In this document: piece after piece, positions 8,235 through 17,963 of the stretch | How positions within the stretch are numbered: the first letter of the stretch is position 1 | How the letters are laid out: each line of letters opens with the position of its first letter | DNA from: Terriglobia bacterium | GTDB lineage: Bacteria > Acidobacteriota > Terriglobia > 20CM-2-55-15 | Assembly: GCA_036496425.1 (NCBI GenBank) | Contig: DASXLG010000271.1 | Location: 1-59,594, forward strand | DNA length: 59,594 nt | Direction: 5' to 3' | Made by a program: the position numbers and the translations under genes | The notes under the pieces: generated by a model | What the model was told of the DNA's origin: nothing | Seen by the model: only the letters and a program-made list of their open reading frames with translations | The model's database searches: none

Positions 8235-9206
8235 TTACTGATTGCTGGATACGGCCTGGGCTTTCGGCGCGTAATACCCGGGTTTTGCCCGCCACGTGAT
8301 CTTACCCGCATTCTTCGGAGTGGTGATTTTTACGCTGATTTCACGGTACGTGCCGTCGAGATTCGCGTTTGTCGGCGTGTAGGTAATGGTGTAGTGATTC
8401 CGGATATCGTGGGCGATGCGCTTTGTGATGTCCTCGACTTCATCGAGGCTCTTCGGGAAGAACGCCTGGCCGCCGGTGATTTCGGCGAATTTGACCAGGT
8501 CGCCCTTGGCTTTCTTGGAAGGCGCATCGTGAAACAGTCCGCCGCGTGTGTCGTCTTCTTCGAGCAGGCCGATCGCGTATAGAGTCACTTTCGACTGGCG
8601 CAACGCGTCGATGACTTTGTTGAAGTTGTATTTGCTGACATTATCTTCGCCGTCGGTGATCAGCAGGATGGCCTTCTTGTCTTTCTTGCCGGCCTTGAGA
8701 TGATCCGACGACAGGTAGATCGCGTCGTACAGCGCGGTCTCCCCGCGCGCATCGATGTTGTCGAGGGCATCGACCAGATCGCCGATACTGCCGGTGAAAT
8801 CCTGCTCGAGATAGGCGGAGTCGTCGAAATTGACGATGAAGGTCTCGTCGTCCGGATTGCTCTCCCGCACGAAAGCCAAAGCCGCGCTGTTCACACGTTC
8901 GCGTTTGTTGCGCATGCTGCCGCTGTTGTCGATGACCAGACCGAGGCTCAGGGGAATGTCTTCGTGGCGGAAGGTTTTGATCGTCTGCTGGACTTTGTCT
9001 TCGAAGACCTGGAAGTTTTCCTGTTTCAGGCCGTCGACCGGCCGTCCTTCCTTATCCTGCACGGAAACCGGGAGTTGGACTTCAACGGTCTCGACTTTCA
9101 GGCTGAAATCCTTGTCGTTCTGACCTTTCTGCGGCTGCGGTTTATCCTGCGCGGCGAGCGCAAAACTCGACAGACACACAACTGCAATGAAAAGGAATTT
9201 ACGCAT
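8235..9206 (-). CDS. VWFA-related exported protein (acidobacterial type)
   Basis: 323 residues with a signal peptide (MRKFLFIAVVCLSSFALAAQ) and a von Willebrand A domain. The MIDAS metal motif is intact: Asp93, Ser95 and Ser97 in VIDNSGSM, with DGED later in the fold. The N-terminal region VEVQLPVSVQDKEGRPVDGL matches the architecture of the VWFA-related acidobacterial family. Such domains bind ligands or partner proteins through a divalent metal outside the cell or in the periplasm. AGGAGA precedes the ATG. It follows a paralogue 18 bp upstream, so the two form a pair. The ligand is unknown. Confidence 0.88.
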   Translation of the reverse strand: MRKFLFIAVVCLSSFALAAQDKPQPQKGQNDKDFSLKVETVEVQLPVSVQDKEGRPVDGLKQENFQVFEDKVQQTIKTFRHEDIPLSLGLVIDNSGSMRNKRERVNSAALAFVRESNPDDETFIVNFDDSAYLEQDFTGSIGDLVDALDNIDARGETALYDAIYLSSDHLKAGKKDKKAILLITDGEDNVSKYNFNKVIDALRQSKVTLYAIGLLEEDDTRGGLFHDAPSKKAKGDLVKFAEITGGQAFFPKSLDEVEDITKRIAHDIRNHYTITYTPTNANLDGTYREISVKITTPKNAGKITWRAKPGYYAPKAQAVSSNQ

Positions 9207-9224
9207 GTCTCCTATTGAAAGACG

Positions 9225-10211
9225 TTAGTCTTTGGTCGCAGGCGCTGCGTCGGCCATCGCGGCAAAGTAGCCCGACTTGGCCCGCACGTTCAGGTGCTGG
9301 ATTCCTTTGGGAGGATTCACTTTCACTTTGAGCTTGCGCCACTTCCCGTCCTTCGCTCCATTCGTTGAATGATAGCCGAGTACGTACTGATTTTTCAGCT
9401 CGACCGCGATCTTCGTGCAGATATCGTCCAGTTCCTGTACGGAATCCGGGAAGAATGCGCGTCCTCCGGTGAGGTCCGCTAATTCTTCGATCATCGCGCG
9501 GCCGCTACGCCCGGCGTTCAACTGTGAATTAAAGTCATCGACGATGCCGATCCCATAGATCTGCACGTCCTGTTCTTTGACGAAGTCTTTGACGTTTTGG
9601 AAGGTGTACCGGCTGCGATTGTCCTCGCCGTCGGTAATCAGAAGGAGCGCCTTTTTCGGATTGCTGCCTTCCTTGAGCTTCTCGAGGCCCAGGTAGACCG
9701 AATCGTACATGGCCGTCATGCCCTTGGCGTTGGTCATGAGCAGCTTGCTCTGAAGCCTCGTGACGTCTGTCGTGAAATCGGCGACCACTTCGGGCCGATT
9801 CGCGAAGGTCACGAGAAAGTACTCATCATCTGGATTGCCGGTTTTCAAAAATGTCGCAGCAGCCTGTGTGGAAGTTCCGATCTTCTCTTTCATGCTGCCG
9901 CTGACATCGAAAATGATGCCAACGCTGATCGGTACATCTTCGGCGTTGAAATATTCAACCTTTTGTTCGACTTTGTCTTCCCAGATCTGGAAGTGCTGCG
10001 ATTCCAATCCGCTGACGTATCTATTGAGTTGATCGGTGACTGTCGCATTGACGAGCACCAGATCGACGTCAACCTTAAGGGTCTGCGAAGGCTTCTTGTC
10101 GGCAGCGTTTTGCAGGGAAGCCTGACTCCGAGCCGTTCGTGCGATGATAGCGACGGGGAGCGCTGCAAGCAGGAGCGCCGCCAAAATCAGAGTCCACTTT
10201 TTCCGAGTCAT
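9225..10211 (-). CDS. VWFA-related exported protein, tandem paralogue
   Basis: 328 residues from ATG 10211 (MTRKKWTLILAALLLAALPV), preceded by AGGAGA; the frame is open for 11 more codons upstream but without a ribosome binding site. It has the same layout as the next gene: signal segment, VDVDLVLVNATVTDQLNRYV, then a VWA domain with the MIDAS motif Asp102-Val-Ser104-Gly-Ser106 and DGED. The C-terminal motif LKNQYVLGYHSTN is shared in form with its neighbour. It is the first gene of a two-gene operon that probably arose by duplication. Confidence 0.87.
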   Translation of the reverse strand: MTRKKWTLILAALLLAALPVAIIARTARSQASLQNAADKKPSQTLKVDVDLVLVNATVTDQLNRYVSGLESQHFQIWEDKVEQKVEYFNAEDVPISVGIIFDVSGSMKEKIGTSTQAAATFLKTGNPDDEYFLVTFANRPEVVADFTTDVTRLQSKLLMTNAKGMTAMYDSVYLGLEKLKEGSNPKKALLLITDGEDNRSRYTFQNVKDFVKEQDVQIYGIGIVDDFNSQLNAGRSGRAMIEELADLTGGRAFFPDSVQELDDICTKIAVELKNQYVLGYHSTNGAKDGKWRKLKVKVNPPKGIQHLNVRAKSGYFAAMADAAPATKD

Positions 10212-10448
10212 TGCCCTATCTCCTGGGGGTGACTGCCGATCCATTCAATAAATTAGCGCCATTATATGAACGTGCTCCGGTTGAATGCAACTTGATCGGT
10301 TCACCTTTTTTAAAATCTCCACCAGACCTCCAGAGAACGGCCGGGCGGCGTTAGCCCAGTCATCTAGCCCAATGCCTTGCAAATCTTCTGCCAAAAGATG
10401 ACCTGCCCTGTCCGGTAGCGTCATGATAGGATGAAGTGCGGTATTTTG

Positions 10449-11168
10449 ATGCAGCTCGATGCCGCCATCGCGATCATCCCGGCAAGGTTCAACTCCACTC
10501 GTTTCCCTGGAAAACCCGTAGCCCAAATAGACGGAAAAACGTTGATAGAGCACGTTTACAGGCGAGTCCAGCAGGCTTCGCTGGTGACCCGGATTCTTGT
10601 GGCGACGGATGATCAGAGGATTGCCGACGCAGTCGAGCGGTTCGGCGGGACCGTTATTATGACCCGGAATGACCATCCAAGTGGCACAGACCGTTTGGCC
10701 GAGGCTGCCGAAACCCTCGATTCCCAGGCGCTAGTGGTGAACGTCCAGGGGGACGAGCCGATGATCGAGCCCTCCGACATCGACCAGGCCATTGCCGCGG
10801 CCGCACTCGGAGACGCCGAAATTGTAACCCTGATGACAAAATTGGAGCCTGCCGCAGCCGATGATCCGAACCGGGTCAAGGTCGTAACGGACCGGAATGG
10901 AATCGCGCTATATTTTTCCCGCGCGAAAATTCCATCGGGAGGGACCTGTTTTCTCCACCTCGGCCTTTACGTTTACCGGGTGGATTTTCTCAGAAAATTT
11001 TCGAAACTCGAGCGCACGCCTCTCGAGATCGCCGAAAGGCTGGAACAGTTGAGGGCGCTGGAGCACGGATATCGGATTCGCGTGGTTGAGGTCGCAAACG
11101 AATCGTGGGGCATCGATACGCCTGCCGACCTTGAAAGGTATAAAGAATTAGTTGGGAGCCGGGACTGA
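10449..11168 (+). CDS. kdsB: 3-deoxy-manno-octulosonate cytidylyltransferase
   Basis: Activates Kdo to CMP-Kdo for lipid A/core lipopolysaccharide. Motifs are the nucleotide-binding start AIIPARFNSTRFPGKPVAQI, HPSGTDRLAEAAE, VNVQGDEPMIEP, and GLYVYRVDFLRKF. 239 residues from ATG 10449, which places the start four residues before the family's usual IIPAR; an in-frame ATG at 10431 is also possible. It is the first gene of kdsB-pyrG-kdsA-kdsC, 3 bp before pyrG. Confidence 0.95.
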   Translation: MQLDAAIAIIPARFNSTRFPGKPVAQIDGKTLIEHVYRRVQQASLVTRILVATDDQRIADAVERFGGTVIMTRNDHPSGTDRLAEAAETLDSQALVVNVQGDEPMIEPSDIDQAIAAAALGDAEIVTLMTKLEPAAADDPNRVKVVTDRNGIALYFSRAKIPSGGTCFLHLGLYVYRVDFLRKFSKLERTPLEIAERLEQLRALEHGYRIRVVEVANESWGIDTPADLERYKELVGSRD

Positions 11169-11171
11169 TAA

Positions 11172-12812
11172 ATGGAAAAGAAATTCATCTTCGTGACGGG
11201 CGGAGTGGTTTCATCGCTGGGGAAAGGCCTCGCGTCCGCTTCAATCGGTTGTTTGCTGGAAAGCCGCGGGTTCACGGTCAACCTGCTGAAATTCGACCCT
11301 TATTTAAATGTGGATCCGGGCACGATGAGCCCGTACCAGCACGGCGAAGTCTACGTCACCGACGACGGTGCGGAGACCGATCTCGACCTCGGCCACTACG
11401 AACGCTATACGCACGCGGAACTGACCCGCAAGAATAACCTCACCACCGGCCGCATCTACGAAACCATCATTCAGAAGGAGCGGCGCGGGGATTATCTGGG
11501 GAAGACGGTCCAGGTCATTCCTCACGTGACGAACGAAATCAAAGCTGCCGCTCGTCGTGTGTCGGAGGACGTGGACATCACGATCGTCGAAATCGGCGGC
11601 ACCGTCGGCGATATCGAATCCCTTCCTTTCCTTGAGGCGATCCGGCAGCTGCGCCAGGAAGTCGGGCGCGAACACTCCTTATTTATCCACCTGACTCTGG
11701 TGCCTTTCATTCCTACCGCCGGTGAATTGAAGACCAAGCCGACCCAGCACAGCGTCAAGGAACTGCTTGAAATCGGAATTCAGGCCGACATCCTTTTGTG
11801 CCGTACAGACCGGTTCCTGTCGCCGGATATGAAATCCAAGATCGCTCTTTTCTGCAACCTGTCGGAGCACGCCGTCATCACCGCGAAAGATGTCGAAAGT
11901 GTTTATGAAGTGCCGCTTGTGCTTGCCGCCGAAGGACTCGACGATGAGATTGTCCGGCAGCTGCACCTTCCGAACTCCGAACGCAGGATGGACGACTGGA
12001 AAGCGTTGATCGAACGTGTGCACAATCCGATGGACGAGGTCCATATCGGCGTCGTCGGCAAATACGTCGAACTGGAGGACGCATATAAGAGCCTTCGCGA
12101 GGCGCTGATTCACGGCGGGCTGGTTCATAACCTGAGAACACGAATTCATTGGATCGAAGCCGAAAGCCTGGAAGACGGTAAAGAACCCGCCACGCTGCGC
12201 CAGTTCGACGGCATCCTGGTTCCCGGAGGTTTCGGCAAGCGGGGCATTCCCGGAATGATTCGCGCCATTCAGTTCGCGCGCGAGGAGAAGGTCCCGTATT
12301 TCGGAATTTGTCTCGGCATGCAATGCGCCACGATCGAATATGCGCTCAATGTCTGCGGCTTGAAAGCCGCGAACAGCACCGAATTCGACGCCAACACGCC
12401 ATACCCGGTTATTTACAAATTGCGCGATCTGCTCGGCATCGATACCATCGGCGGGACCATGCGTCTCGGAGCTTATCCGGCGGACCTGCAGCCCGGTTCG
12501 CTCGCGAACCGGATCTACGGATCGGCAGTGATTTCCGAGCGGCATCGCCATCGTTATGAATTCAACCGGCAGTTCGAGAAGGCCCTGACCGATAACGGCC
12601 TGATCATTTCGGGAGTCTCGCCCGACAAAAACTTTGTGGAGATTGTGGAGATCGCCGACCATCCGTGGTTCCTCGGATGCCAGTTCCATCCGGAGTTCAA
12701 GTCGAAGCCGCTGGCTCCGCATCCGCTCTTCGCATCATTTATTAATGCGTCGTATGAACATCGCCTGAGCCATGCAACAACTTCCGCTGAAGTACGCCGA
12801 ACTCGGGCGTGA
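11172..12812 (+). CDS. pyrG: CTP synthase
   Basis: 546 residues, full length. It makes CTP from UTP, ATP and glutamine. The N-terminal synthetase domain begins [20 protein letters not shown] with its P-loop, and the C-terminal glutamine amidotransferase domain has Cys380 in FGICLGMQ and the HPEF motif near the end. It lies between kdsB and kdsA with a 3-bp gap and a 41-bp overlap. CTP is a substrate of KdsB, which gives the arrangement a metabolic logic. Confidence 0.98.
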   Translation: MEKKFIFVTGGVVSSLGKGLASASIGCLLESRGFTVNLLKFDPYLNVDPGTMSPYQHGEVYVTDDGAETDLDLGHYERYTHAELTRKNNLTTGRIYETIIQKERRGDYLGKTVQVIPHVTNEIKAAARRVSEDVDITIVEIGGTVGDIESLPFLEAIRQLRQEVGREHSLFIHLTLVPFIPTAGELKTKPTQHSVKELLEIGIQADILLCRTDRFLSPDMKSKIALFCNLSEHAVITAKDVESVYEVPLVLAAEGLDDEIVRQLHLPNSERRMDDWKALIERVHNPMDEVHIGVVGKYVELEDAYKSLREALIHGGLVHNLRTRIHWIEAESLEDGKEPATLRQFDGILVPGGFGKRGIPGMIRAIQFAREEKVPYFGICLGMQCATIEYALNVCGLKAANSTEFDANTPYPVIYKLRDLLGIDTIGGTMRLGAYPADLQPGSLANRIYGSAVISERHRHRYEFNRQFEKALTDNGLIISGVSPDKNFVEIVEIADHPWFLGCQFHPEFKSKPLAPHPLFASFINASYEHRLSHATTSAEVRRTRA

Positions 12813-13587
12813 ACTATTCCTGATCGCCGGTCCCTGCGTGATCGAGAGCCGTGATCACGCATTCTTCATGGCCTCGGAGCTGAAGAAGATTACTTCCGCG
12901 GCCGGCGTTTCCTTTATCTTCAAGGCTTCGTACGACAAGGCGAATCGCAGCTCGATCAAGTCGTTTCGAGGCGCCGGCATGAAGGAAGGCCTGAAGATTC
13001 TCGGCGACATTCGCGAGCAGATAAACGTCCCTGTTCTTTCCGATGTACATGAAGCTTCCCACTGCGGGCCGGCCGGCGAAGTTCTGGACGTGCTTCAGAT
13101 TCCGGCATTTCTATCGCGTCAAACCGATCTGCTTGTGGCGGCGGCGGAAACCGGGAAGATGGTCAACGTTAAAAAGGGACAGTTCCTCGCCCCATGGGAG
13201 ATGAAGAACGTCGTCGACAAGCTGCGCGAATCCGGGAATTCCCAGGTTCTGCTGACCGAGCGCGGCGCGTCTTTCGGTTATAACAACCTGGTCGTCGATT
13301 TCCGCAGTTTTCCTATCATGCAGAGTTTCGGTTGTCCCGTCATTTTCGATGTCACGCACAGCCTGCAGCTGCCGGGCGCTCAAGGCCAGAGTTCCGGCGG
13401 CCAGCCTCAGTACATTCCCCACTTCGCTCGCGCCGGCGTGGCCGCCGGCGTGGACGGTCTGTTCATGGAAGTCCACGATGATCCGGCGAAGGCTTTGTCG
13501 GACGGCCCCAACGCGTTGCGCTTGTCATTATTGGCGCCGCTTCTCGAAGAAGTGATTAAGATACGGACATGCCTGAAAAAGACATAA
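12772..13587 (+). CDS. kdsA: Kdo-8-phosphate synthase
   Basis: 271 residues. It condenses phosphoenolpyruvate and arabinose 5-phosphate. Motifs include [36 protein letters not shown] and [14 protein letters not shown]. The cysteine in AGPCVIE is the residue that in metal-dependent members binds the metal, so a class II enzyme is plausible. The ATG lies inside the end of pyrG (41-bp overlap), showing translational coupling. Confidence 0.97.
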   Translation: MQQLPLKYAELGRELFLIAGPCVIESRDHAFFMASELKKITSAAGVSFIFKASYDKANRSSIKSFRGAGMKEGLKILGDIREQINVPVLSDVHEASHCGPAGEVLDVLQIPAFLSRQTDLLVAAAETGKMVNVKKGQFLAPWEMKNVVDKLRESGNSQVLLTERGASFGYNNLVVDFRSFPIMQSFGCPVIFDVTHSLQLPGAQGQSSGGQPQYIPHFARAGVAAGVDGLFMEVHDDPAKALSDGPNALRLSLLAPLLEEVIKIRTCLKKT

Positions 13588-14114
13588 CGCCGCTGGCGTG
13601 GAAAATCGAGCTCGTGTTGATGGACGTCGACGGTGTCCTCACGGACGGCAAACTCCTCCTGGTTCCGATGCCGGACGGCAGCGTCGTTGAAGCAAAAGCA
13701 TTCAACGTCAATGACGGAGCGGCTCTCGCCATGGCGCGCCGCGCCGGCATGAGGACCGGCATCATTTCCGGCCGCAGTTCGGCCGCGCTGTCACGCCGCG
13801 CCGAAGAGTTGAAGGTGGAATTCTTTTATCACGGCCTCGGACGGACCAAGACCTCCGCGATCGAGGAGATTTTCAAGAAAACCAACCTTACGAAAGACCG
13901 CGTCTGTTATGTCGGAGATGATGTCCAGGATCTGCCGCTGTTTTCCCGCGTCGGCCTGCCTATTGCCGTCGCCAACGCCTCTCAAGATGTCGCTTCCCGC
14001 GCTGCCTACGTCACGCGTGTGCGGGGCGGGGAAGGCGCTATCCGGGAAGTGGTGGAGCTGATCCTGCGCGCTCAAGGTAAGTGGGAAGCCGCATTGAAGG
14101 AGTTTGAGGATTAG
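13569..14114 (+). CDS. kdsC: Kdo-8-phosphate phosphatase (HAD)
   Basis: 181 residues of the KdsC type: HAD motif I is MDVDGVLTDG with Asp19 and Asp21, motif II ISGRSS, and motif IV GDDVQDLP. It hydrolyses Kdo-8-phosphate to Kdo. It overlaps kdsA by 19 bp. The stop codon TAG (14112-14114) is contributed by the left arm of a 37-bp palindrome. An N-terminal extension of about 10 residues precedes the usual start. Confidence 0.93.
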   Translation: MPEKDITPLAWKIELVLMDVDGVLTDGKLLLVPMPDGSVVEAKAFNVNDGAALAMARRAGMRTGIISGRSSAALSRRAEELKVEFFYHGLGRTKTSAIEEIFKKTNLTKDRVCYVGDDVQDLPLFSRVGLPIAVANASQDVASRAAYVTRVRGGEGAIREVVELILRAQGKWEAALKEFED

Positions 14115-14197
14115 CCGCAGATGACGCGGATGACGCAGATGGGTGCATAAAAGACCTTGGTGCACCCATCTGCGTCATCCGCGTCATCTGCGGCTAA
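14111..14197. repeat. Palindromic element A1 (37-bp perfect arms)
   Basis: Arms 14111-14147 and 14161-14197 are exact reverse complements, with a 13-nt loop. The arm carries the 9-bp word repeat GCAGATGAC-GCGGATGAC-GCAGATGGG. It lies between convergent kdsC and osmC, and its TTAG...CTAA ends provide the TAG stop of each gene. It can act as a bidirectional terminator-like hairpin. Related elements lie at 44621 and 56901. Confidence 0.95.
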
Positions 14198-14619
14198 ACT
14201 TCGATCTTCGCTTCCATGCTGACCTTCGCATTCAACAGCTTCGAGATCGGGCAGCCGGCCTTGGCATTATCCGCTGCAGTCTGAACCTTGGCGCGATCCG
14301 CGCCGGGCGCTTTGATCGTGACTTCCAGATGGCTGGCCGTGACGGAGAACCCGTCACCGACTTTCTCCAGAGTGACCGTTGCCGACGCCGCAATGCTCTG
14401 AGCTTTGATGCCGGCGGCATCCAACTGTGCCGAAGTCGCCATTGCGAAGCAGCTCGAATGAGCCGCGGCGATCAACTCCTCAGGATTCGTGCCTTTCTCT
14501 TCTTCGAAACGCTTTGAAAACGAGTACGGTGTATTGATCAGTACACCGCTGTCCGTGGATATCGTTCCCTTGCCGTCTTTGAGCCCGCCTTGCCACACCG
14601 CAGAAGCTTTTCGTTTCAT
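14194..14619 (-). CDS. OsmC-family peroxidase
   Basis: 141 residues of the OsmC type, thiol peroxidases that reduce organic hydroperoxides in the cytoplasm. The peroxidatic Cys57 is in AAHSSCFAMA and the resolving Cys123 in KAGCPISKLL. The SKRFEEEKGTNPEELIAAAH stretch is typical of OsmC rather than Ohr. AGGAGG precedes the ATG. The stop codon lies in the right arm of the palindrome it shares with kdsC. It is divergent from the SMP-30-like gene with only 35 bp between starts. Confidence 0.93.
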   Translation of the reverse strand: MKRKASAVWQGGLKDGKGTISTDSGVLINTPYSFSKRFEEEKGTNPEELIAAAHSSCFAMATSAQLDAAGIKAQSIAASATVTLEKVGDGFSVTASHLEVTIKAPGADRAKVQTAADNAKAGCPISKLLNAKVSMEAKIEV

Positions 14620-14654
14620 TTGTCCTCCTCTACGTAAGATACACTTGTACTGTT

Positions 14655-15713
14655 ATGGATACGAAGTTCGTTGCGGTGGGCGCGCTCTCCATATGGAGCG
14701 TTGCCGCCGGTTTGATTTATGCACAGCAGGGGCAGGTTCGGCCCGCTCAGGAAAGAACAGCTCGCGAGGTCACCGTCACCGCGATTCCGGATGTTATCGA
14801 CGCGGACGCCAAGTGGGGACTGGTCTGGCAGGGAACGGACAACGCCGACGGCATTGTCGGAACGAAGGACGGCGGACTGCTCTTCGCCCAGGAACAGCCA
14901 AGCACTGTCCGCAAGCTGGATAAGAACGATAAGGATTCGGTTTACGTGGAGAATACGCACGGCGCCGGCGCGCTGGCCATCGATGACAAAGGACGCGTTC
15001 TGGCCGTCGAGAGAACCTGCACCGATCCCGGCAGCGGGGGTGCCGCGTGTTCGGAGCCGACGGCGATAGCGGTCATCTACCCGGAAGAGGCCCGCAGAAC
15101 CATCATCGACAATTTCGAGGGAAAGTCGCTGGGACGCCTCAACGATCTGGTCGTGGACAAGGATGACACAATCTATTTCACATCCGGTACCGCGTACTAC
15201 GTCACGACACGGGCGAAAAGAAATAAGCTGAAGCTGGTTAAGGGCAAGGAGGAGATCCAGATTAACAGTCTTGGCCCGGACCTGCGTACCAATGGAATCA
15301 TGCTCAGTCCCGACGAGAGAATACTCTACGTCACGAACGGTCAGACAATCATGCAGTTCGACATCCAGCTGAACGGCTACGTGAATAATCGCCGGCTGTT
15401 CGCGAAGCTCCAGGACGACAGTAACGGCGACGGTATGGCCATCGATGAAGCCGGCCGTCTATATGTGACGGCCGGTCCTGGCGTTCAGGTATTCAGTCCT
15501 CAAGGTAACTACCTGGGGACGATTCCCACGCCCCGCAACGTCATCAGCGCCGCATTTTCCGGCAAGGAAAAGAGGACGCTATATGTGGTCGGGAGCGGCG
15601 CCCTCGGTCCGGACGGCAAGGAGGTCACCACTCCTGAAGGCGTCCGCAACAATGCAAAAACCATCTACAAAATTCAGATGGTGGCCGCCGGCTTTAAGGG
15701 CCGCGCGAAGTAG
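14655..15713 (+). CDS. SMP-30/gluconolactonase-like exported protein
   Basis: 352 residues with a signal peptide (MDTKFVAVGALSIWSVAAGL, then IYAQ). The mature part shows six-bladed propeller features of the SMP-30/gluconolactonase/LRE group: DGIVGTKDGGLLFAQ, GRLNDLVVDKDDTIYFTS, RTNGIMLSPDERILYVT and GDGMAIDEAGRLYVT, whose Asn and Asp residues form the metal site. Members hydrolyse sugar lactones. The exported location suggests catabolism of an external lactone, but the substrate cannot be told from sequence. Confidence 0.82.
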   Translation: MDTKFVAVGALSIWSVAAGLIYAQQGQVRPAQERTAREVTVTAIPDVIDADAKWGLVWQGTDNADGIVGTKDGGLLFAQEQPSTVRKLDKNDKDSVYVENTHGAGALAIDDKGRVLAVERTCTDPGSGGAACSEPTAIAVIYPEEARRTIIDNFEGKSLGRLNDLVVDKDDTIYFTSGTAYYVTTRAKRNKLKLVKGKEEIQINSLGPDLRTNGIMLSPDERILYVTNGQTIMQFDIQLNGYVNNRRLFAKLQDDSNGDGMAIDEAGRLYVTAGPGVQVFSPQGNYLGTIPTPRNVISAAFSGKEKRTLYVVGSGALGPDGKEVTTPEGVRNNAKTIYKIQMVAAGFKGRAK

Positions 15714-15722
15714 ACACACCGT

Positions 15723-16136
15723 TCAACTACCCCAGGAGAGAACTTCCAGTTTCACGCGCGCCTTGCCGTTCTCGATCACGTCGAGCGCGCGTGCCGCATC
15801 ACGAGACAGATCGATGATGGCGCCTTCGCGGTGATTTTTTCCATAAGGGCCGCGGTCGAGGATGACGACATTTGTCGAACGGCCGTTCTCAAGATTAGTC
15901 ACACGAACGACCGTGCCGAAGGGATAGTTCCGGTGCGCGGCTGTTGCCTTCCGATTGTCGAACTTCGTTCCACTCGCGGTCTTTCCGCCCTGAAAAGAAT
16001 TTGCATAGAACGTCGCTTCCCCAAATTGCGTATCGAGGACTGTTTCTCCTTGGGCTTCGGTTTTCGCTTCGGTACTGCAAGCACATAGCGATAGACCGGC
16101 CAAAGCTGCGGCAAGGAAACGGAATCTGGATTCCAT
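15723..16136 (-). CDS. RlpA-like septal ring lipoprotein
   Basis: 137 residues. The signal sequence ends in a lipobox-like LSLCACS, so an outer-membrane lipoprotein is likely. The double-psi beta-barrel is complete: GEATFYANSF, KTASGTKFD, AAHRNYPFGTVVRVTNL and VVILDRGPYGKNHREGAIID, with the Asp and His typical of lytic RlpA. It lacks the C-terminal SPOR domain found in E. coli RlpA. The role is probably cleavage of stem-less peptidoglycan at division sites. It is convergent with the SMP-30-like gene. Confidence 0.88.
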   Translation of the reverse strand: MESRFRFLAAALAGLSLCACSTEAKTEAQGETVLDTQFGEATFYANSFQGGKTASGTKFDNRKATAAHRNYPFGTVVRVTNLENGRSTNVVILDRGPYGKNHREGAIIDLSRDAARALDVIENGKARVKLEVLSWGS

Positions 16137-16261
16137 CAGACGATCCCCTGCATATCGAAGCTACAATTCAGGTACCAATGGAACTGGATGTTTCTTCCAA
16201 GCACGCTGCAGCGGGTCGTTTATTGCTCTTCAGGCCTGACCTGTGTAGCCGTCCTTAGGGA

Positions 16262-17155
16262 TTACGTCGTCCATGGTGGAAGGGCGACGAAAGACCACTC
16301 CTTACTGTCAGGACCCGTCCACGTGGTTGAGACGCTGAACAGCGCGATTCCGGGAAGGCGAGTTCCATTGACTTGAAAGCGAGTTCGCGAACCATAGAGT
16401 TTGTCGCCGACGATCGGGCTGCCCAGGGCGGACAGCTGAACGCGAATCTGATGTGTTCTTCCCGTTTCCAGATCGATCTCAACGTCGAACGTCTGCGGCG
16501 CGGGAACAATGCACGTTCCAGGTGTTACTTTCACCACACGCAACGCACACTCCAGCCAGTTCGGACGATTTTCCGTGCTCACAGTTTTGGAGCTTCGCTC
16601 TGTGGGCTCCATATAGTGAATATGCCGACCGACTTCGGGAGCCGAGATCACCAGCGCGCGATACCGCTTCTTCACCTTGCGCTCGAGTAGAAGCCGATTG
16701 AACTGCCGCTGGAACTCTTCGGTTTTTGCAAACACGATAAGGCCGCCCACCTCGGTATCCAGACGGTGCGTCACATAGACGGAGCCGCCAAGGGTCAGAC
16801 GCAGCTGATGAAGGGCGTTCTCCACTTGATTATCCAGCGTCGCGTGCACAGGAATACCGGCGGGCTTATTCATGACGACGAATTCCTTATCGTCATGCAC
16901 GATCGTCTTCCTCCAGTCGATACCATCCACGGGAAAGCGCTTCGGGTGCAAATGGACTCGGATATATTGCCCCGGAGAAAGGAGCCGATTCGAGTTAATC
17001 CGCTGCCGATCCTGGTAGACAGCTCCGAAAGCGATGAGCCGTTCGCATTCCTCGATTGGCAAGCCGAAGTGGTGCGCGAGGCAGTCGATCAGCATTATTT
17101 GTTCTTTGGCGACAAAGTGGCGAATCCGGTTTTGTCGGGGGCGTTTTTGAGACAT
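16262..17155 (-). CDS. RluA-family 23S rRNA/tRNA pseudouridine synthase
   Basis: 297 residues from ATG 17155. An N-terminal S4-like RNA-binding domain (residues 20-70: MLIDCLAHHFGLPIEECERL) precedes the catalytic domain. The catalytic Asp133 is in THRLDTEVGGLIVFAK, and MNKPAGIPVH and GRTHQIRVQLSALG are the family's other signatures. Longer in-frame starts exist but lie inside the preceding gene. It starts 10 bp after an unknown gene and probably shares its transcript. The exact RNA target is not predictable. Confidence 0.92.
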   Translation of the reverse strand: MSQKRPRQNRIRHFVAKEQIMLIDCLAHHFGLPIEECERLIAFGAVYQDRQRINSNRLLSPGQYIRVHLHPKRFPVDGIDWRKTIVHDDKEFVVMNKPAGIPVHATLDNQVENALHQLRLTLGGSVYVTHRLDTEVGGLIVFAKTEEFQRQFNRLLLERKVKKRYRALVISAPEVGRHIHYMEPTERSSKTVSTENRPNWLECALRVVKVTPGTCIVPAPQTFDVEIDLETGRTHQIRVQLSALGSPIVGDKLYGSRTRFQVNGTRLPGIALFSVSTTWTGPDSKEWSFVALPPWTT

Positions 17156-17165
17156 GAACTCAAGA

Positions 17166-17954
17166 TTAAGCCGGCAGCCAGTGTTCGATGAGCCAGTCCA
17201 GCGCCACGGGCGTAGCGCGTAACGTGCTGTCGATCGCGTGCACGGCGTATTGTTGTTCGACTGCGGCAACTCCGTAGGCCTTTGCATACAGCACCCATGC
17301 CGATAGCTGATAGTGATGCAGCAGACACCCGAAACGGTGTCCCTCGAAGCTTTCAAGGACGTCATAAGCGCCGGTTGTGTCCCGGCAAGCGTGCAGCGCG
17401 ATCGTGACGTCGAAGAGCAGCCGGCGCAGATCTTCGAATGCGCGCTCCGGGTCGTTCACCACTTCCTCCAGCAACGCGGCAAACTCGGTTTCCGTGGCCC
17501 CGCTCTGCTCGGCTGCTTCCCACATCATCGGTACCTGGGTCGCGATGAAGGTGGAGTCGGGCACGTTGCGCAGAAGTCGACCGACAAGGTAAAGATCGAA
17601 TGCGCTGGCAATGGATTCTGCAAAAAAAAGGGCATCGGCGCACGACTCGACAAGTGGCGGGTTTGCGCCGCCTGCGAGATTCCTGGCGGCAAGGTGGTGC
17701 CACGCCATGTGCGCAACCTCATCGGCGTGCACGCTGTTGTCGCAAAGCACGTCCGCCCCTTCGTGACCACTCCAGAACGTGAGGTTCAGGAAAATCGTTC
17801 GGTCCCAGCTCATTCCGGTTCCTGCCGTCGGAACACGAAACTGGTGTCGGGAATTGCGCAGGGCTTGCTTGAGTTGTGTATAAACGGCAACGTGAGAGAA
17901 CGATGTCTCATCGGTGATTGTCAGATCATCAAGGCCGACGTTTCGGAGGCTCAT
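17166..17954 (-). CDS. Unknown protein with a histidine-rich motif
   Basis: 262 residues, no signal peptide, mainly helical. I do not recognise the family. The segment VHADEVAHMAWHHLAARNL (residues 75-93) places His76, Glu79, His82, His86 and His87 on one helix, a pattern that could bind a metal or heme-like group. Three cysteines and many alanines follow in SCADALFFAESIASAFDL. It lies 9 bp after a TonB receptor and 10 bp before the RluA-type gene, so it is probably translated from the same message as both. A role linked to the receptor's ligand is possible but is inference. Confidence 0.75.
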   Translation of the reverse strand: MSLRNVGLDDLTITDETSFSHVAVYTQLKQALRNSRHQFRVPTAGTGMSWDRTIFLNLTFWSGHEGADVLCDNSVHADEVAHMAWHHLAARNLAGGANPPLVESCADALFFAESIASAFDLYLVGRLLRNVPDSTFIATQVPMMWEAAEQSGATETEFAALLEEVVNDPERAFEDLRRLLFDVTIALHACRDTTGAYDVLESFEGHRFGCLLHHYQLSAWVLYAKAYGVAAVEQQYAVHAIDSTLRATPVALDWLIEHWLPA

Positions 17955-17963
17955 CGAGCGGCA

